A stretch of DNA of 45,781 bases, from positions 1 through 45,781 of the forward strand of contig RFGR01000112.1 in NCBI GenBank assembly GCA_003696625.1, read 5' to 3'. Both the position numbers and the translations under genes were made by a program. Origin of the DNA: Planctomycetota bacterium (GTDB lineage Bacteria > Planctomycetota > UBA1135). Below, one piece after another: positions 28,366 through 36,210 of the stretch (the first letter of the stretch is position 1; each line of letters opens with the position of its first letter). The notes beneath the pieces were generated by a model. The model was not told the origin of the DNA, ran no database searches, and saw nothing but the letters and a program-made list of their open reading frames with translations.

Positions 28366-30824
28366 GCCGGTTCCTCCTGGTTGTCGTCCTCCCGCACGAC
28401 CGGCGCCATGCGCAGGAGCCGATCGCCGTCCTTGAGATTGACCAAGCGCACGCCCTGGGTCGGCCGCCCCTGAATCGAGATCTCCTCGACCGGCGTGCGT
28501 ACGACCATGCCCTGTTCGGTCACGAACAGCACGTCGTCGCAACGGCTGGCGTTGAGGGCGTTCACCACCCGGCCGTTGCGCCGAGTGGTCTTGATGCCGA
28601 CCACCCCCTGCGAGCCGCGCTTGGTCAGCCGGAACTCGCCGATGCGCGTTCGCTTGCCGTAGCCGCCCTCACAGGCCAGCAGCAGGAGGTCGTCCTCGCC
28701 GCCGGTGACCAGATCGACCACCCGGTCGCCTTCCTTCAGGGCGGCGCCGCGGACGCCGCCGGCGGTCCGCCCCATGGGTCGCACGTCGCTCTCGAGGAAG
28801 CGAACCACCTGACCACCGGCGGTGGCGAGCAGGACCTCGTCGCCCTCGTCGACCAAGGCGGTGCCGATCAGCCGATCACCCTCGTCCAGCCGGGTGGCGA
28901 TGATGCCGGCCGCGCGCGGCCGCGAGTAGGCCGTCAGCTCGGTCTTCTTGACCCGCCCGCCGGCGGTGGCGAAGAGCAGGTACTTCGCCTCGCTGAAGTC
29001 GCGCGTGGCCTGGATCGACCGGATCTCCTCGTCCGGAGCGATGCCCTCGAGCATGTTCCGGATCGAGCGGCCCTGGGCGGTGCGGTCGAGGTCGGGCAGA
29101 CGGAAGACCTTGAGCCAGTAGAGCCGGCCGCGGTCGGTGACGATCAGCAGATAATCGTGGGTCGAGCAGACGAAGAGGTGGGACAGAGCGTCCCCCTCGC
29201 GGGCGCGGCCGCCGGTGATGCCGCGGCCGCCGCGGCCCTGCGCCCGATAGGTCGAGACCGGGGTGCGCTTGACCAGGCCGGCGCGGCTGATCGTCACCAC
29301 CACCGTCTCCTCGGCGATCAGGTCCTCGGTCAGGAAGTCCTGGACCGAAGCGCCGATCTCGGTCCGCCGCGGCGAGGCGTAGCGGGCCGCCATCTCGTCG
29401 ACGTCCTGGCGGATGAGATCGATCACCAGCTCGTCCTCGGCCAGGATCCGCTTGTACCAGGCGATGTCCCGCTCGAGCTGGTCGATCTCCTCCTGCAGCT
29501 TGTGCACCTCGAGCGCGGTCAGGCGCCCCAGGCGCATGTCGACGATGGCTTGGGACTGGATCTCGCTCAGCGCGAAGGTCTGTTCCAGCCGGCGCCAGGC
29601 CTCCTGGGTGTCGGCCGAGGTCTTGATGATCTCGACCACCTCGTCGATCGCCTGGATGGCGATCATCAGGCCCTGCAGGATGTGCAGGCGCCGCTCGGCC
29701 TTGGCCAGCAGGAAGGCGGTGCGGCGGCGGATGACCTCGAAACGGTGGTCGCGGTAGGCCTCGAGCAGCGTCTTGATCCCGACCTGGCGCGGCCGGCCGC
29801 CGATCAGCACCGTGTTGCGGATCGAGTAGGTCGTCTGCAGCGGCGAGAACTTGTAGAGCAGGTTCTCGACCACCGCCGGGTCGGCGTCGCGCTTGAGCTC
29901 GATCACCACCCGCATCCCTTCGCGGTCGGACTCGTCGCGGATGTCGTGGATGCCCTCGATCCGCCCTTCCTTGACCGCCTCGGCGATCTTCTCGATGATC
30001 GCCGACTTCTCCCGCTCGTACGGGATCTCGGTCACGACCAGGCGGGAGCGGCCGCGCTCCTCCTCCTCGTGGTGGATGCGGCCGCGCAGGGTGATCCGGC
30101 CGGCGCCGTGGGCGTAGGCCTGGGCGATCCCGGCAGCGCCGCAGATGATGCCGCCGGTCGGGAAGTCCGGCCCCGGCAGCAGCTCCATGATCTCGGCCAC
30201 GGTGCAGTCCGGCTTGTCGAGCAGCAGTCGGATGGCCGCGAAGACCTCGTCCGGATTGTGCGGCGGCAGCGCCGTGCTCATGCCGACGGCGATGCCCTCG
30301 GAGCCGTTGACCAGCAGATTCGGGAAACGCCCGGGCAGGACGACCGGTTCGAGCCGGGTCTCGTCGTAGTTGGAGCGCTGATCGACCGTATCCTTGTCGA
30401 GGTCGAGGAGCATCTCCTCGGCCGCCGGCGCCATCCGCGCCTCGGTGTAGCGCATCGCCGCCGGCGGGTCGCCGTCGATCGAACCGAAGTTGCCCTGGCC
30501 GTCGATCAGCGGCGTGCGTAGGCGGAAGGGCTGGGCCATCCGCACCAGGGTCGGATAGATGACCGACTCGCCGTGCGGGTGGTAGTTGCCGGAGGTGTCG
30601 CCGGCGATCTTGGCGCACTTGCGGTATTTGGCGTTCGACCTGAGATTCAGGTCGTTCATCGCCACCAGGATGCGGCGCTGCGAGGGCTTGAGGCCGTCGC
30701 GCACATCGGGCAGGGCGCGATCGTGGATCACCGAGAGCGCGTAGGTCAGGTACGACTCGCGCATCTCGCGTTCGATCAGGCTGTTGCCGATGTGCTCGCG
30801 GGCGGGGGGTGCGGTCTCGCTCAT
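28362..30824 (-). CDS. gyrA: DNA gyrase subunit A
   Basis: GyrA is the DNA-cleaving subunit of gyrase. The 820-residue protein has the breakage-reunion domain with catalytic Tyr126 (AAMRYTEARM), a central coiled coil and a C-terminal beta-pinwheel. The GyrA box reads QGRGGRG (canonical QRRGGKG), still consistent with gyrase rather than topoisomerase IV. The quinolone region reads HPHGESVIYP (82-91): the Ser83 equivalent is kept, but the Asp87 equivalent is Pro91. No gyrB is in the window. The 147-nt upstream gap to the M48 gene contains no obvious TAGAAT box. The start ATG 30824 fits the family N-terminus (NSLIEREMRESYLTYALSVI). Confidence 0.96.
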   Translation of the reverse strand: MSETAPPAREHIGNSLIEREMRESYLTYALSVIHDRALPDVRDGLKPSQRRILVAMNDLNLRSNAKYRKCAKIAGDTSGNYHPHGESVIYPTLVRMAQPFRLRTPLIDGQGNFGSIDGDPPAAMRYTEARMAPAAEEMLLDLDKDTVDQRSNYDETRLEPVVLPGRFPNLLVNGSEGIAVGMSTALPPHNPDEVFAAIRLLLDKPDCTVAEIMELLPGPDFPTGGIICGAAGIAQAYAHGAGRITLRGRIHHEEEERGRSRLVVTEIPYEREKSAIIEKIAEAVKEGRIEGIHDIRDESDREGMRVVIELKRDADPAVVENLLYKFSPLQTTYSIRNTVLIGGRPRQVGIKTLLEAYRDHRFEVIRRRTAFLLAKAERRLHILQGLMIAIQAIDEVVEIIKTSADTQEAWRRLEQTFALSEIQSQAIVDMRLGRLTALEVHKLQEEIDQLERDIAWYKRILAEDELVIDLIRQDVDEMAARYASPRRTEIGASVQDFLTEDLIAEETVVVTISRAGLVKRTPVSTYRAQGRGGRGITGGRAREGDALSHLFVCSTHDYLLIVTDRGRLYWLKVFRLPDLDRTAQGRSIRNMLEGIAPDEEIRSIQATRDFSEAKYLLFATAGGRVKKTELTAYSRPRAAGIIATRLDEGDRLIGTALVDEGDEVLLATAGGQVVRFLESDVRPMGRTAGGVRGAALKEGDRVVDLVTGGEDDLLLLACEGGYGKRTRIGEFRLTKRGSQGVVGIKTTRRNGRVVNALNASRCDDVLFVTEQGMVVRTPVEEISIQGRPTQGVRLVNLKDGDRLLRMAPVVREDDNQEEPA

Positions 30825-30971
30825 CAGGGCGGATCCGGAGCGCGGAGGCAAAGGGTTGGAGGCGGCGCGCCGGCGGCCTTCATTTCACCATTTCGGCCCC
30901 CTCGGGGGAAGCCCGCGCAGGCTCGGCGTACGCTCCCAAGCTGCTTCAAGAAAAAGGCTTACGAATCCAGC

Positions 30972-32210
30972 TCAGGTTCCGACGAGGACCCCGGCGAGAC
31001 CGGTCAGGAAGAGCGCCCAGAGCCCCTTCCGAATCCATTCGGCCCGGCGATGGAAGCGCTCCGCCCGCTCGGGATCCAGGCGGCAGGCCCGGATCCGGGC
31101 GACCCGCGCCGCCGGCGTCGGATGTCGCCAGGAGCGCCGCCGGCGCAGGGATCCGAGTCGGCTCAGCGCCGTCGCCAGGCCCGCCGCCTGCAGCTCGCCG
31201 CGGGCGGCGGCGTCGAGATCGGCTTGAGTCTCGAAGGCCCGGCCGGCGACCAGAAGCGGCGGCGCCGCGGCGGCGAGGACCAGCAGGGCCCAGGCCGGGT
31301 GCGGACCCTCCGGTCCGGCCGGCGCCCAGCGCAGGACCGCCGCTCCGGCCAGCAGCACCCCGCCGGCGGCGCCGGCCACCAGGGCCGGAGCGTGCCGGCG
31401 CTCGAGGTGGGCCAGCTCGTGCCCGAGCACCGCCCGCAGCTCCTGGTCGGTGAGCAGCGCCCTCAGGCCGTCGCTGATCAGGATGCGCCGGAACGGTCCG
31501 AAGCCGGCGGCGAGGGCGTTGGCGGTCACGCCCTGAGTGTCCCAGCGCAGTACCCGCGGCGCCGGCCCGCGGCCGCGCCAGTCGGCGGCGACCAGCCGGC
31601 CGAGGGCGCGGTCCTCCTCGCCGGCGCCGAGCAGACGGGGAAGCAGGAGCAGGGTCAGCGGCAGGGCCAGCGCCGCGCCGCCGAGTTCGACCAGCCGGGC
31701 GCGAATCGCGTCGGCCGTGGTCCAGAGGGCCGGGTCCTCGGGCAGGCCGGCGGCTCCCCAGGCCCAGACCTGCGCCACCACCGCCACCGGCAGCACGCCG
31801 AGCAGGAGTCCGAGGCTGTGGCGTTGGGCGAAGGCCGCCGCGGCCGGCCCGTCCAGGCCGAGCAGGCCGGCCTCGCCGTAGCGGAAACCGTGCTGGATGA
31901 CCAGATAGGGCAGGACGCCGATGCAGGAGGAGATCGCCGCCGGCAGCTCCAGGTCCTGCCAAAGGCGGATGCCGCCGAAGGCGCCGAGAAAGGCGGCATG
32001 GAGCAGCAGCGGGCCGGCGACGAACAGGATCGGGCCCGCCTCCCACGGCCGGCGCGGCCGCGGCAACCCCCAGCGCAGCGCGATCAGCCAGGCGACGCCG
32101 AGGACGCCGACCAGCCCCGCCGGCTCCGGGCGCTCCGGGACCCAGCCGGGCGAGGCCTCGATCCCAAGCCAGATCAGCCAGGCCAGGAATAACGAGATCA
32201 GGCGCGGCAT
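30972..32210 (-). CDS. M48-family membrane metalloprotease
   Basis: The 412-residue protein has an N-terminal bundle of several TM helices (about 1-195), a zinc protease domain and further TM helices at about 275-325. The zinc site is HELAH (264-268), with the third ligand Glu327 in FETQAD. The upstream QGVTANALAAGFGPFRRILISDGL is the typical M48 edge strand region. It resembles HtpX/Ste24-type proteases, which degrade or process membrane proteins. The ATG lies inside the last codons of dapF (13-nt overlap), so it is coupled to dapF. It follows dsbD and dapF on the minus strand. The substrate is unknown. Confidence 0.85.
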   Translation of the reverse strand: MPRLISLFLAWLIWLGIEASPGWVPERPEPAGLVGVLGVAWLIALRWGLPRPRRPWEAGPILFVAGPLLLHAAFLGAFGGIRLWQDLELPAAISSCIGVLPYLVIQHGFRYGEAGLLGLDGPAAAAFAQRHSLGLLLGVLPVAVVAQVWAWGAAGLPEDPALWTTADAIRARLVELGGAALALPLTLLLLPRLLGAGEEDRALGRLVAADWRGRGPAPRVLRWDTQGVTANALAAGFGPFRRILISDGLRALLTDQELRAVLGHELAHLERRHAPALVAGAAGGVLLAGAAVLRWAPAGPEGPHPAWALLVLAAAAPPLLVAGRAFETQADLDAAARGELQAAGLATALSRLGSLRRRRSWRHPTPAARVARIRACRLDPERAERFHRRAEWIRKGLWALFLTGLAGVLVGT

Positions 32211-32986
32211 TCCGGGTCGAGTTCGAGCGGGGGGCCGACCGCGGCAGGGCCAGCCAGGAGCAGACCGCCGACCTCGGGCGGCGCCGGGCCGAGGGCGAGG
32301 GCGCCGCCGGCCATCTCGATCACCAGCGGTTCGGGCCGGCGATCGGCCCAGGCGAGCAAAGCCACCGCCACGGCGCCGCTGCCGCAGGCGCGGGTCTCCC
32401 CCACCCCCCGCTCCCAGACCCGCATCCGCAGCCCGCCGCCGGGCCGTTCGGCCACGAGTTCGAGGTTGACCCCCTCCGGAAAAAGGTCGCGGCGGCCGGC
32501 GGCGGCCGCCGCCAAACCCTCGAGGTCGGCGCCTTCGAGGTCCTCGACCGGAACCACGCAGTGAGGGTTCCAAAACGGCACCGGCACGCCGCGCCGGCCG
32601 CCGGGCAGCTCGATCGTCCGGGCCGGGATCGAAGCCGGCAGATCTTCGGCCGCCAGGTGCAGCTCGACCCAGTTCGGTTCGGAACGGCGCCAAGCGATCC
32701 GGCGGCCGGCCATCCGGAAGGCGCCGGCCGGCCGACCGAGGTGGAGGGCGGCCATCCGCAGGCCATTCAGGCAGACCCCGCCGGCGGAGCCGTCGCGGTT
32801 CCAGATCGCCAACTCGGGCTCGGCCGCGGCCGCCGGGTCCAGCACCAGCAGGCCGTCGTACCGCCGGCCGCAGAACCGGCGGGCGGCGGCGGCGGGAGCC
32901 AGGCCGACCGCTTCCAGATCCTCGCTCTCGACCAGCAGGAAGGTATTGCCGAGGCCCTCTCCCGGCACCCCGCGCAGCCCGGTCAC
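32198..32986 (-). CDS. dapF: Diaminopimelate epimerase (divergent)
   Basis: DapF interconverts LL- and meso-diaminopimelate for lysine and peptidoglycan. The 262-residue protein keeps both catalytic cysteines: C72 in WNRDGSAGGVCLNGLR and C201 in GETRACGSGA. NPHCVV and GVNLELV also match the family. Two core motifs are altered: GNDF is GNTF, and the first CGNG is CLNG. It is therefore a divergent member, perhaps still an epimerase acting on DAP or a related amino acid. The GTG start lies 3 nt after the dsbD stop, and the 3' end overlaps the M48 gene, so the three are co-transcribed. Confidence 0.82.
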   Translation of the reverse strand: MTGLRGVPGEGLGNTFLLVESEDLEAVGLAPAAAARRFCGRRYDGLLVLDPAAAAEPELAIWNRDGSAGGVCLNGLRMAALHLGRPAGAFRMAGRRIAWRRSEPNWVELHLAAEDLPASIPARTIELPGGRRGVPVPFWNPHCVVPVEDLEGADLEGLAAAAAGRRDLFPEGVNLELVAERPGGGLRMRVWERGVGETRACGSGAVAVALLAWADRRPEPLVIEMAGGALALGPAPPEVGGLLLAGPAAVGPPLELDPECRA

Positions 32987-32989
32987 CGC

Positions 32990-34861
32990 TCAGCCGCGGC
33001 CGCCGCCGTCGAGGGCCTGGCGGAGGAAGGCGGCGAAACGCTGCTCGTCGAGGAGGGCGCCGTCGCGCCGACCGAGGACCTCGCCGCTCTCCGGATCGAT
33101 GACCAGGTAGATTGGAGTCGAGTAGCTCCCGGTCATCTCGAGCTGGAGGGCCTTGATGCTCCGGGTCAGCTCCGGCCGCTCGCGGCCGTCGTTGTGCAGC
33201 CTGGCCTCGACCAGTTCGTTCTCCAGGATTCCGGCGACCGCCGGCAGCGGGAAGATGTTTTCTTCCATCGCCCGGCAATTCACTCAGGTGTAGCCGGTGA
33301 AGTTGACCAGCACCTTCCGCCCCTGCGCCCGGGCCGAGGCCAGGGCGGCCTGGTAGTCGTCGACCACGATCTCGTGCCGGGCCACGGCCCGCTCGCCGCC
33401 GTCCCGGCGGAAGCTGTAGTTGGGCACGATGGCGGTCATCACGTTGTCCAGCCGCGCCCCGGTCCAGCCGTGCAGGCAATAGGCTGCGAACAGGGCCAGG
33501 AGGATCCCGGACAGCGCCCGCCGGCGGCCGACGCGCTCCGGCCGACCGCCCTTCCAGGGCAAGACGCCGGCCAGGTAGAGCGCCGCCGCCAGGAAGATCA
33601 CCGCCCACAGGAGCAGGAAGCGCTCCCGCGGCAGGATCCCCCAGCCCCAGACGATGTCGGTGTTGGACAGGAACTTCATCGCCGCCGCCACCTCGACGAA
33701 GCCGAGGGTGACCTTGAGGGTGTTCATCCACTCGCCGCTGCGGGGCATCGCCTGGATCCGGCCGGGCACCAGCGAGAGCAGCACGAACGGAACCGCCATG
33801 GTCAGGCCGAAGACCGCCATGCCGAGCGCCACCCGCAGCAGATCGCCGCCGGCGGCGCCGAAACTGAGCAGGCTGCCGACGAAGGGGGCGGTGCAGGTGA
33901 AGGAGGTCACGACCAGGGTGGCGCCCATCAGGAAGACACCGAGCAGACCGCCGGTGGTTGAGGCCCGGGAGGCCGCCCGCATCAGGAACTGCGGCGGTTC
34001 GAGGGTGAGAAAGCCGAACAGGACCAGGGCGAAGAAGAGGAACAGCGCCCCGATCACCAGGTTCGTGACCGGGTGGGTGGCGAAGACCAGGATCACCGGC
34101 CCGACCACCACTCCGATCAGGACGAAGATCAGCACGATGCCGGCGCCGTAGGCCAGACTGAGCGGCAGTACCCGTCCCTGTCGCGCTTCGGCCTGTTTGG
34201 TGAAGAAGCTGATCGTGATCGGGATCATCGGATAGGTGCAGGGCATGACCAGGGCGAACAGGCCCCCGGCCACGGCCAGCAACAGGAAAGCGAGGAGCCC
34301 GCGGTCGCCGCCGGGCGGCTCGACCTCCTCCGGCTCGGGCGCCGCTCCGGCCGCGGCCGAGGCGGCGGCTTCCTCCGCGGACGAGTCCGCGGCCGCGCCG
34401 CCGCCGGCCGCCAATCGGGTGAAGCGGAAGACCGCCGGCTTGGCGTCCGGCGGCAGGCAACTCGAGTCGTCGCAGACCTGATAGGAGAACTCGGCCGACG
34501 CCTCGATCTCGCCCGGCGGCCCCGCCGGCACGACCAACGGCAGGATCAGTTCGTCGCCCGGAGCCAGCCAAAGGTACTCGACCTTCTCGCCGCCGAGGTC
34601 GAGGTAGTGCGGCACCGGCGGCAACCCGGAGCGGAGCGGCCCGGCCGGCCGCCAGCCCTCCGGGGCGGCGACGGCGACCGGGATGCCGTTCATCGGGTCG
34701 ATGTCCGGATGGTAGAGGTGCCAGCCCGGCTCCAACTCGGGCCGGACGTGAAGCTCCACCGTCGCGCCCGGGGCGGCACGGTCCGGCACCGCCTCGGCCG
34801 AGACCCGCACCGGATCCAGGCCGAACTGGGGCGCCAGGGCCAGGAGGAAAGCACTCAGCAT
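32990..34861 (-). CDS. dsbD: Thiol:disulfide interchange protein DsbD, predicted selenoprotein
   Basis: DsbD moves electrons from cytosolic thioredoxin across the membrane to periplasmic thiols. The 623-residue protein has the alpha domain (about 15-150) with C130/C135 in VCDDSSC and a Ser/Ala/Glu linker. The eight-TM beta domain follows (about 187-480) with C208 (VMPCTYP) and C323 (SFTCTAP). The C-terminal thioredoxin domain (about 500-623) ends it. In that domain the frame is crossed by one TGA (33286-33284), exactly where the first Cys of CxxC belongs: NFTGYT-UGA-VNCRAMEENIF, residue 526, with C529 intact. A SECIS-like hairpin follows. I read UGA as selenocysteine. Without decoding, the gene would give a 525-aa protein lacking the thioredoxin active site. 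It lies 40 nt after tRNA-Val, followed by dapF. Confidence 0.85.
33240..33276 (-). promoter_or_regulatory. Putative bacterial SECIS hairpin
   Basis: Seven nt after the UGA the mRNA can form GCCGG/CCGGC (5 bp), GCG/CGC (3 bp) and GGAAGA/UCUUCC (6 bp), with an AU bulge on the 5' arm, a UG bulge on the 3' arm, and the loop AAACA. The loop begins 23 nt after the UGA, the range expected of bacterial SECIS elements read by SelB. The hairpin lies wholly in coding sequence, as in bacterial selenoprotein genes. Confidence 0.65.
33284..33286 (-). other. UGA codon predicted to encode selenocysteine (Sec526 of DsbD)
   Basis: TGA replaces the first cysteine codon of the thioredoxin-domain CxxC motif (GYT-U-VNC-R). 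Sequence on both sides is intact and typical of DsbD. Confidence 0.8.
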
Positions 34862-34901
34862 GTCGGGAATTCGATCGACCGGGGTTGCCGTGAGACGATT
34901 C

Positions 34902-34978
34902 TGGTGGGCGATACAGGACTCGAACCTGTGACCCCCTCCTTGTAAGGGAGGTGCTCTAGCCGACTGAGCCAATCGCCC
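34902..34978 (-). tRNA. tRNA-Val (anticodon TAC)
   Basis: The minus strand gives a complete cloverleaf. The acceptor stem is GGGCGAT/ATCGCCC and the D-arm is GCTCAGTCGGCTAGAGC. The anticodon stem CCTCC/GGAGG carries the loop CTTACAA (anticodon TAC, reads GTA and, by wobble, other GTN codons). The T-arm is ACAGG-TTCGAGT-CCTGT. The discriminator A and the 3' CCA are encoded. The promoter is one half of a two-way palindrome shared with thiI. The 40 nt to dsbD show no terminator, so tRNA and mRNA may be co-transcribed. Confidence 0.96.
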
Positions 34979-34986
34979 GGAACGGA

Positions 34987-35000
34987 GCATTCTAGAATGC
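34987..35000. promoter_or_regulatory. palindromic two-way promoter GCATTCTAGAATGC
   Basis: A perfect 14-bp palindrome gives TAGAAT on both strands. The plus-strand copy (34993-34998) lies 6 nt before the thiI GTG, so that mRNA is leaderless. The minus-strand copy (34994-34989) lies 10 nt before the 5' end of tRNA-Val. Confidence 0.6.
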
Positions 35001-35004
35001 CGCC

Positions 35005-36210
35005 GTGGAATCCGGCACCTCCGCCGCCACCGCCTCGGCGCTGATCGTCCGCTACCACGAGATCGGCCTGAAGGGGGGCAATCGAGCCTTCTTCGAGCGC
35101 CGGTTGGTCGAGAACCTCCGCGCCGCCCTGGCCGACTGCCCCGGCCTCCGCGCCGACCGGATCCGCGGCCGGATCCTGGTCCGGGCCGAGATCCCGGCCG
35201 AGCGCCTGGCGGCGGCCGCCGCCCGGGTCTTCGGCGTCGCCAGCCTGTCGCCGGCGGTCGAGGTCCCGGCCGAGGTCGAGGCGATCGCCGCGGAGGGCCG
35301 CCGCCGGCTCGCCGCCGCCCTGCGGTCCTCTTTCGCCGGCCGTGACCGGATTCCGTTCCGGGTGCGGGTGAACCGGGCGGACAAGCGCTTCCCGCTCCGC
35401 TCGGCCGAACTCGAGCGGGCGCTCGGGGAGCGGCTGCTGCCGGACCATCCGGCCCTCCAGGTCGATCTCTCCCACCCGGAGCTGACCCTGGAGGTGGACC
35501 TGCGCCCGGAGGGCACCTGGGTCTTCGCCGAACGCCGGCCCGGCCCCGGCGGGCTGCCGGTCGGGGTCATGGGCCGGGTGCTGTGCCTCCTCTCCGGCGG
35601 CATCGACTCCCCGGTCGCGGCCTGGCTGGCGATGAAACGGGGCATGCGGGTGGACCTGGTCAGTTTCTACTCCTTCCCCCACGTCGGCCCCCAGCTGCGC
35701 GAGAAGCTGATCCGCCAGGCCCGGGCCCTGTCCCGCTGGCAACCCCGCTGCCAGCTCTCGATCGTGCCATTCACCGCGATCCAGGAGGCGATCCGCGACT
35801 GCTGCCCAGCCCCCTATCGGACCGTCCTCTATCGCCGGGCGATGCAGCGCCTGGCCGGCCGGCTGGCCCGCCGGGTCCGGGCCAAGGCCTTGGTCACCGG
35901 CGAGAGCGTCGGCCAGGTCGCCAGCCAGACCCTGGAGAACCTGGCGGTGATCGAGGAGGCCTGCCCCCTGCCGGTGCTGCGGCCGCTGGTCTGCATGGAC
36001 AAGCAGGAGATCGTCGACCTGGCCCGCCGGATCGGCACGCTCGAGATCAGCCACCTTCCCGCTCCCGACTGTTGTACGGTGTTCCAGCCCGAGCACCCGG
36101 TGATCTACGGCCGCCTGGACGAGGCCCTCGCCGCCGAGGCGGCTCTCGACCTGCCGGCCCTGACCGCCGAGGCCCTGCGCGGAACCGAGCGCCTGCGCTT
36201 CCCGGAATGA
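35005..36210 (+). CDS. thiI: tRNA 4-thiouridine synthase ThiI
   Basis: ThiI adenylates and thiolates U8 of tRNA, and in some species also supplies sulfur for thiazole. The 401-residue protein has an N-terminal ferredoxin-like/THUMP region (about 10-180; RYHEIGLKGGNRAFFERRL is characteristic). The PP-loop is SGGIDSP (197-203), and GESVGQVASQTLENL follows further on. It has no C-terminal rhodanese domain; sulfur would come from a separate persulfide carrier. The start GTG 35005 sits 6 nt after the TAGAAT box, which predicts a leaderless message. Its TGA overlaps the lipoprotein ATG. It is divergent from tRNA-Val, whose U8 could be its own substrate. Confidence 0.92.
   Translation: MESGTSAATASALIVRYHEIGLKGGNRAFFERRLVENLRAALADCPGLRADRIRGRILVRAEIPAERLAAAAARVFGVASLSPAVEVPAEVEAIAAEGRRRLAAALRSSFAGRDRIPFRVRVNRADKRFPLRSAELERALGERLLPDHPALQVDLSHPELTLEVDLRPEGTWVFAERRPGPGGLPVGVMGRVLCLLSGGIDSPVAAWLAMKRGMRVDLVSFYSFPHVGPQLREKLIRQARALSRWQPRCQLSIVPFTAIQEAIRDCCPAPYRTVLYRRAMQRLAGRLARRVRAKALVTGESVGQVASQTLENLAVIEEACPLPVLRPLVCMDKQEIVDLARRIGTLEISHLPAPDCCTVFQPEHPVIYGRLDEALAAEAALDLPALTAEALRGTERLRFPE

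Noticed and set aside
30880-30930. CCCC-ctcg-GGGG hairpin between the M48 gene and gyrA as a terminator or riboswitch
   Set aside because: Short stem, no T-run on either strand, and no known riboswitch pattern. The position is upstream of the gyrA start rather than directly after a stop.
32990-33283. Separate 97-aa thioredoxin-like gene starting at the GTG after the UGA
   Set aside because: It would lack the first active-site residue and the start of the thioredoxin fold. It continues the dsbD frame exactly, so Sec read-through explains it better.
30972-34571. 1199-codon minus-strand frame spanning M48, dapF and dsbD
   Set aside because: Only its last 412 codons (from ATG 32210) look like a protein (M48). 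The rest is out-of-frame reading of dapF and dsbD.
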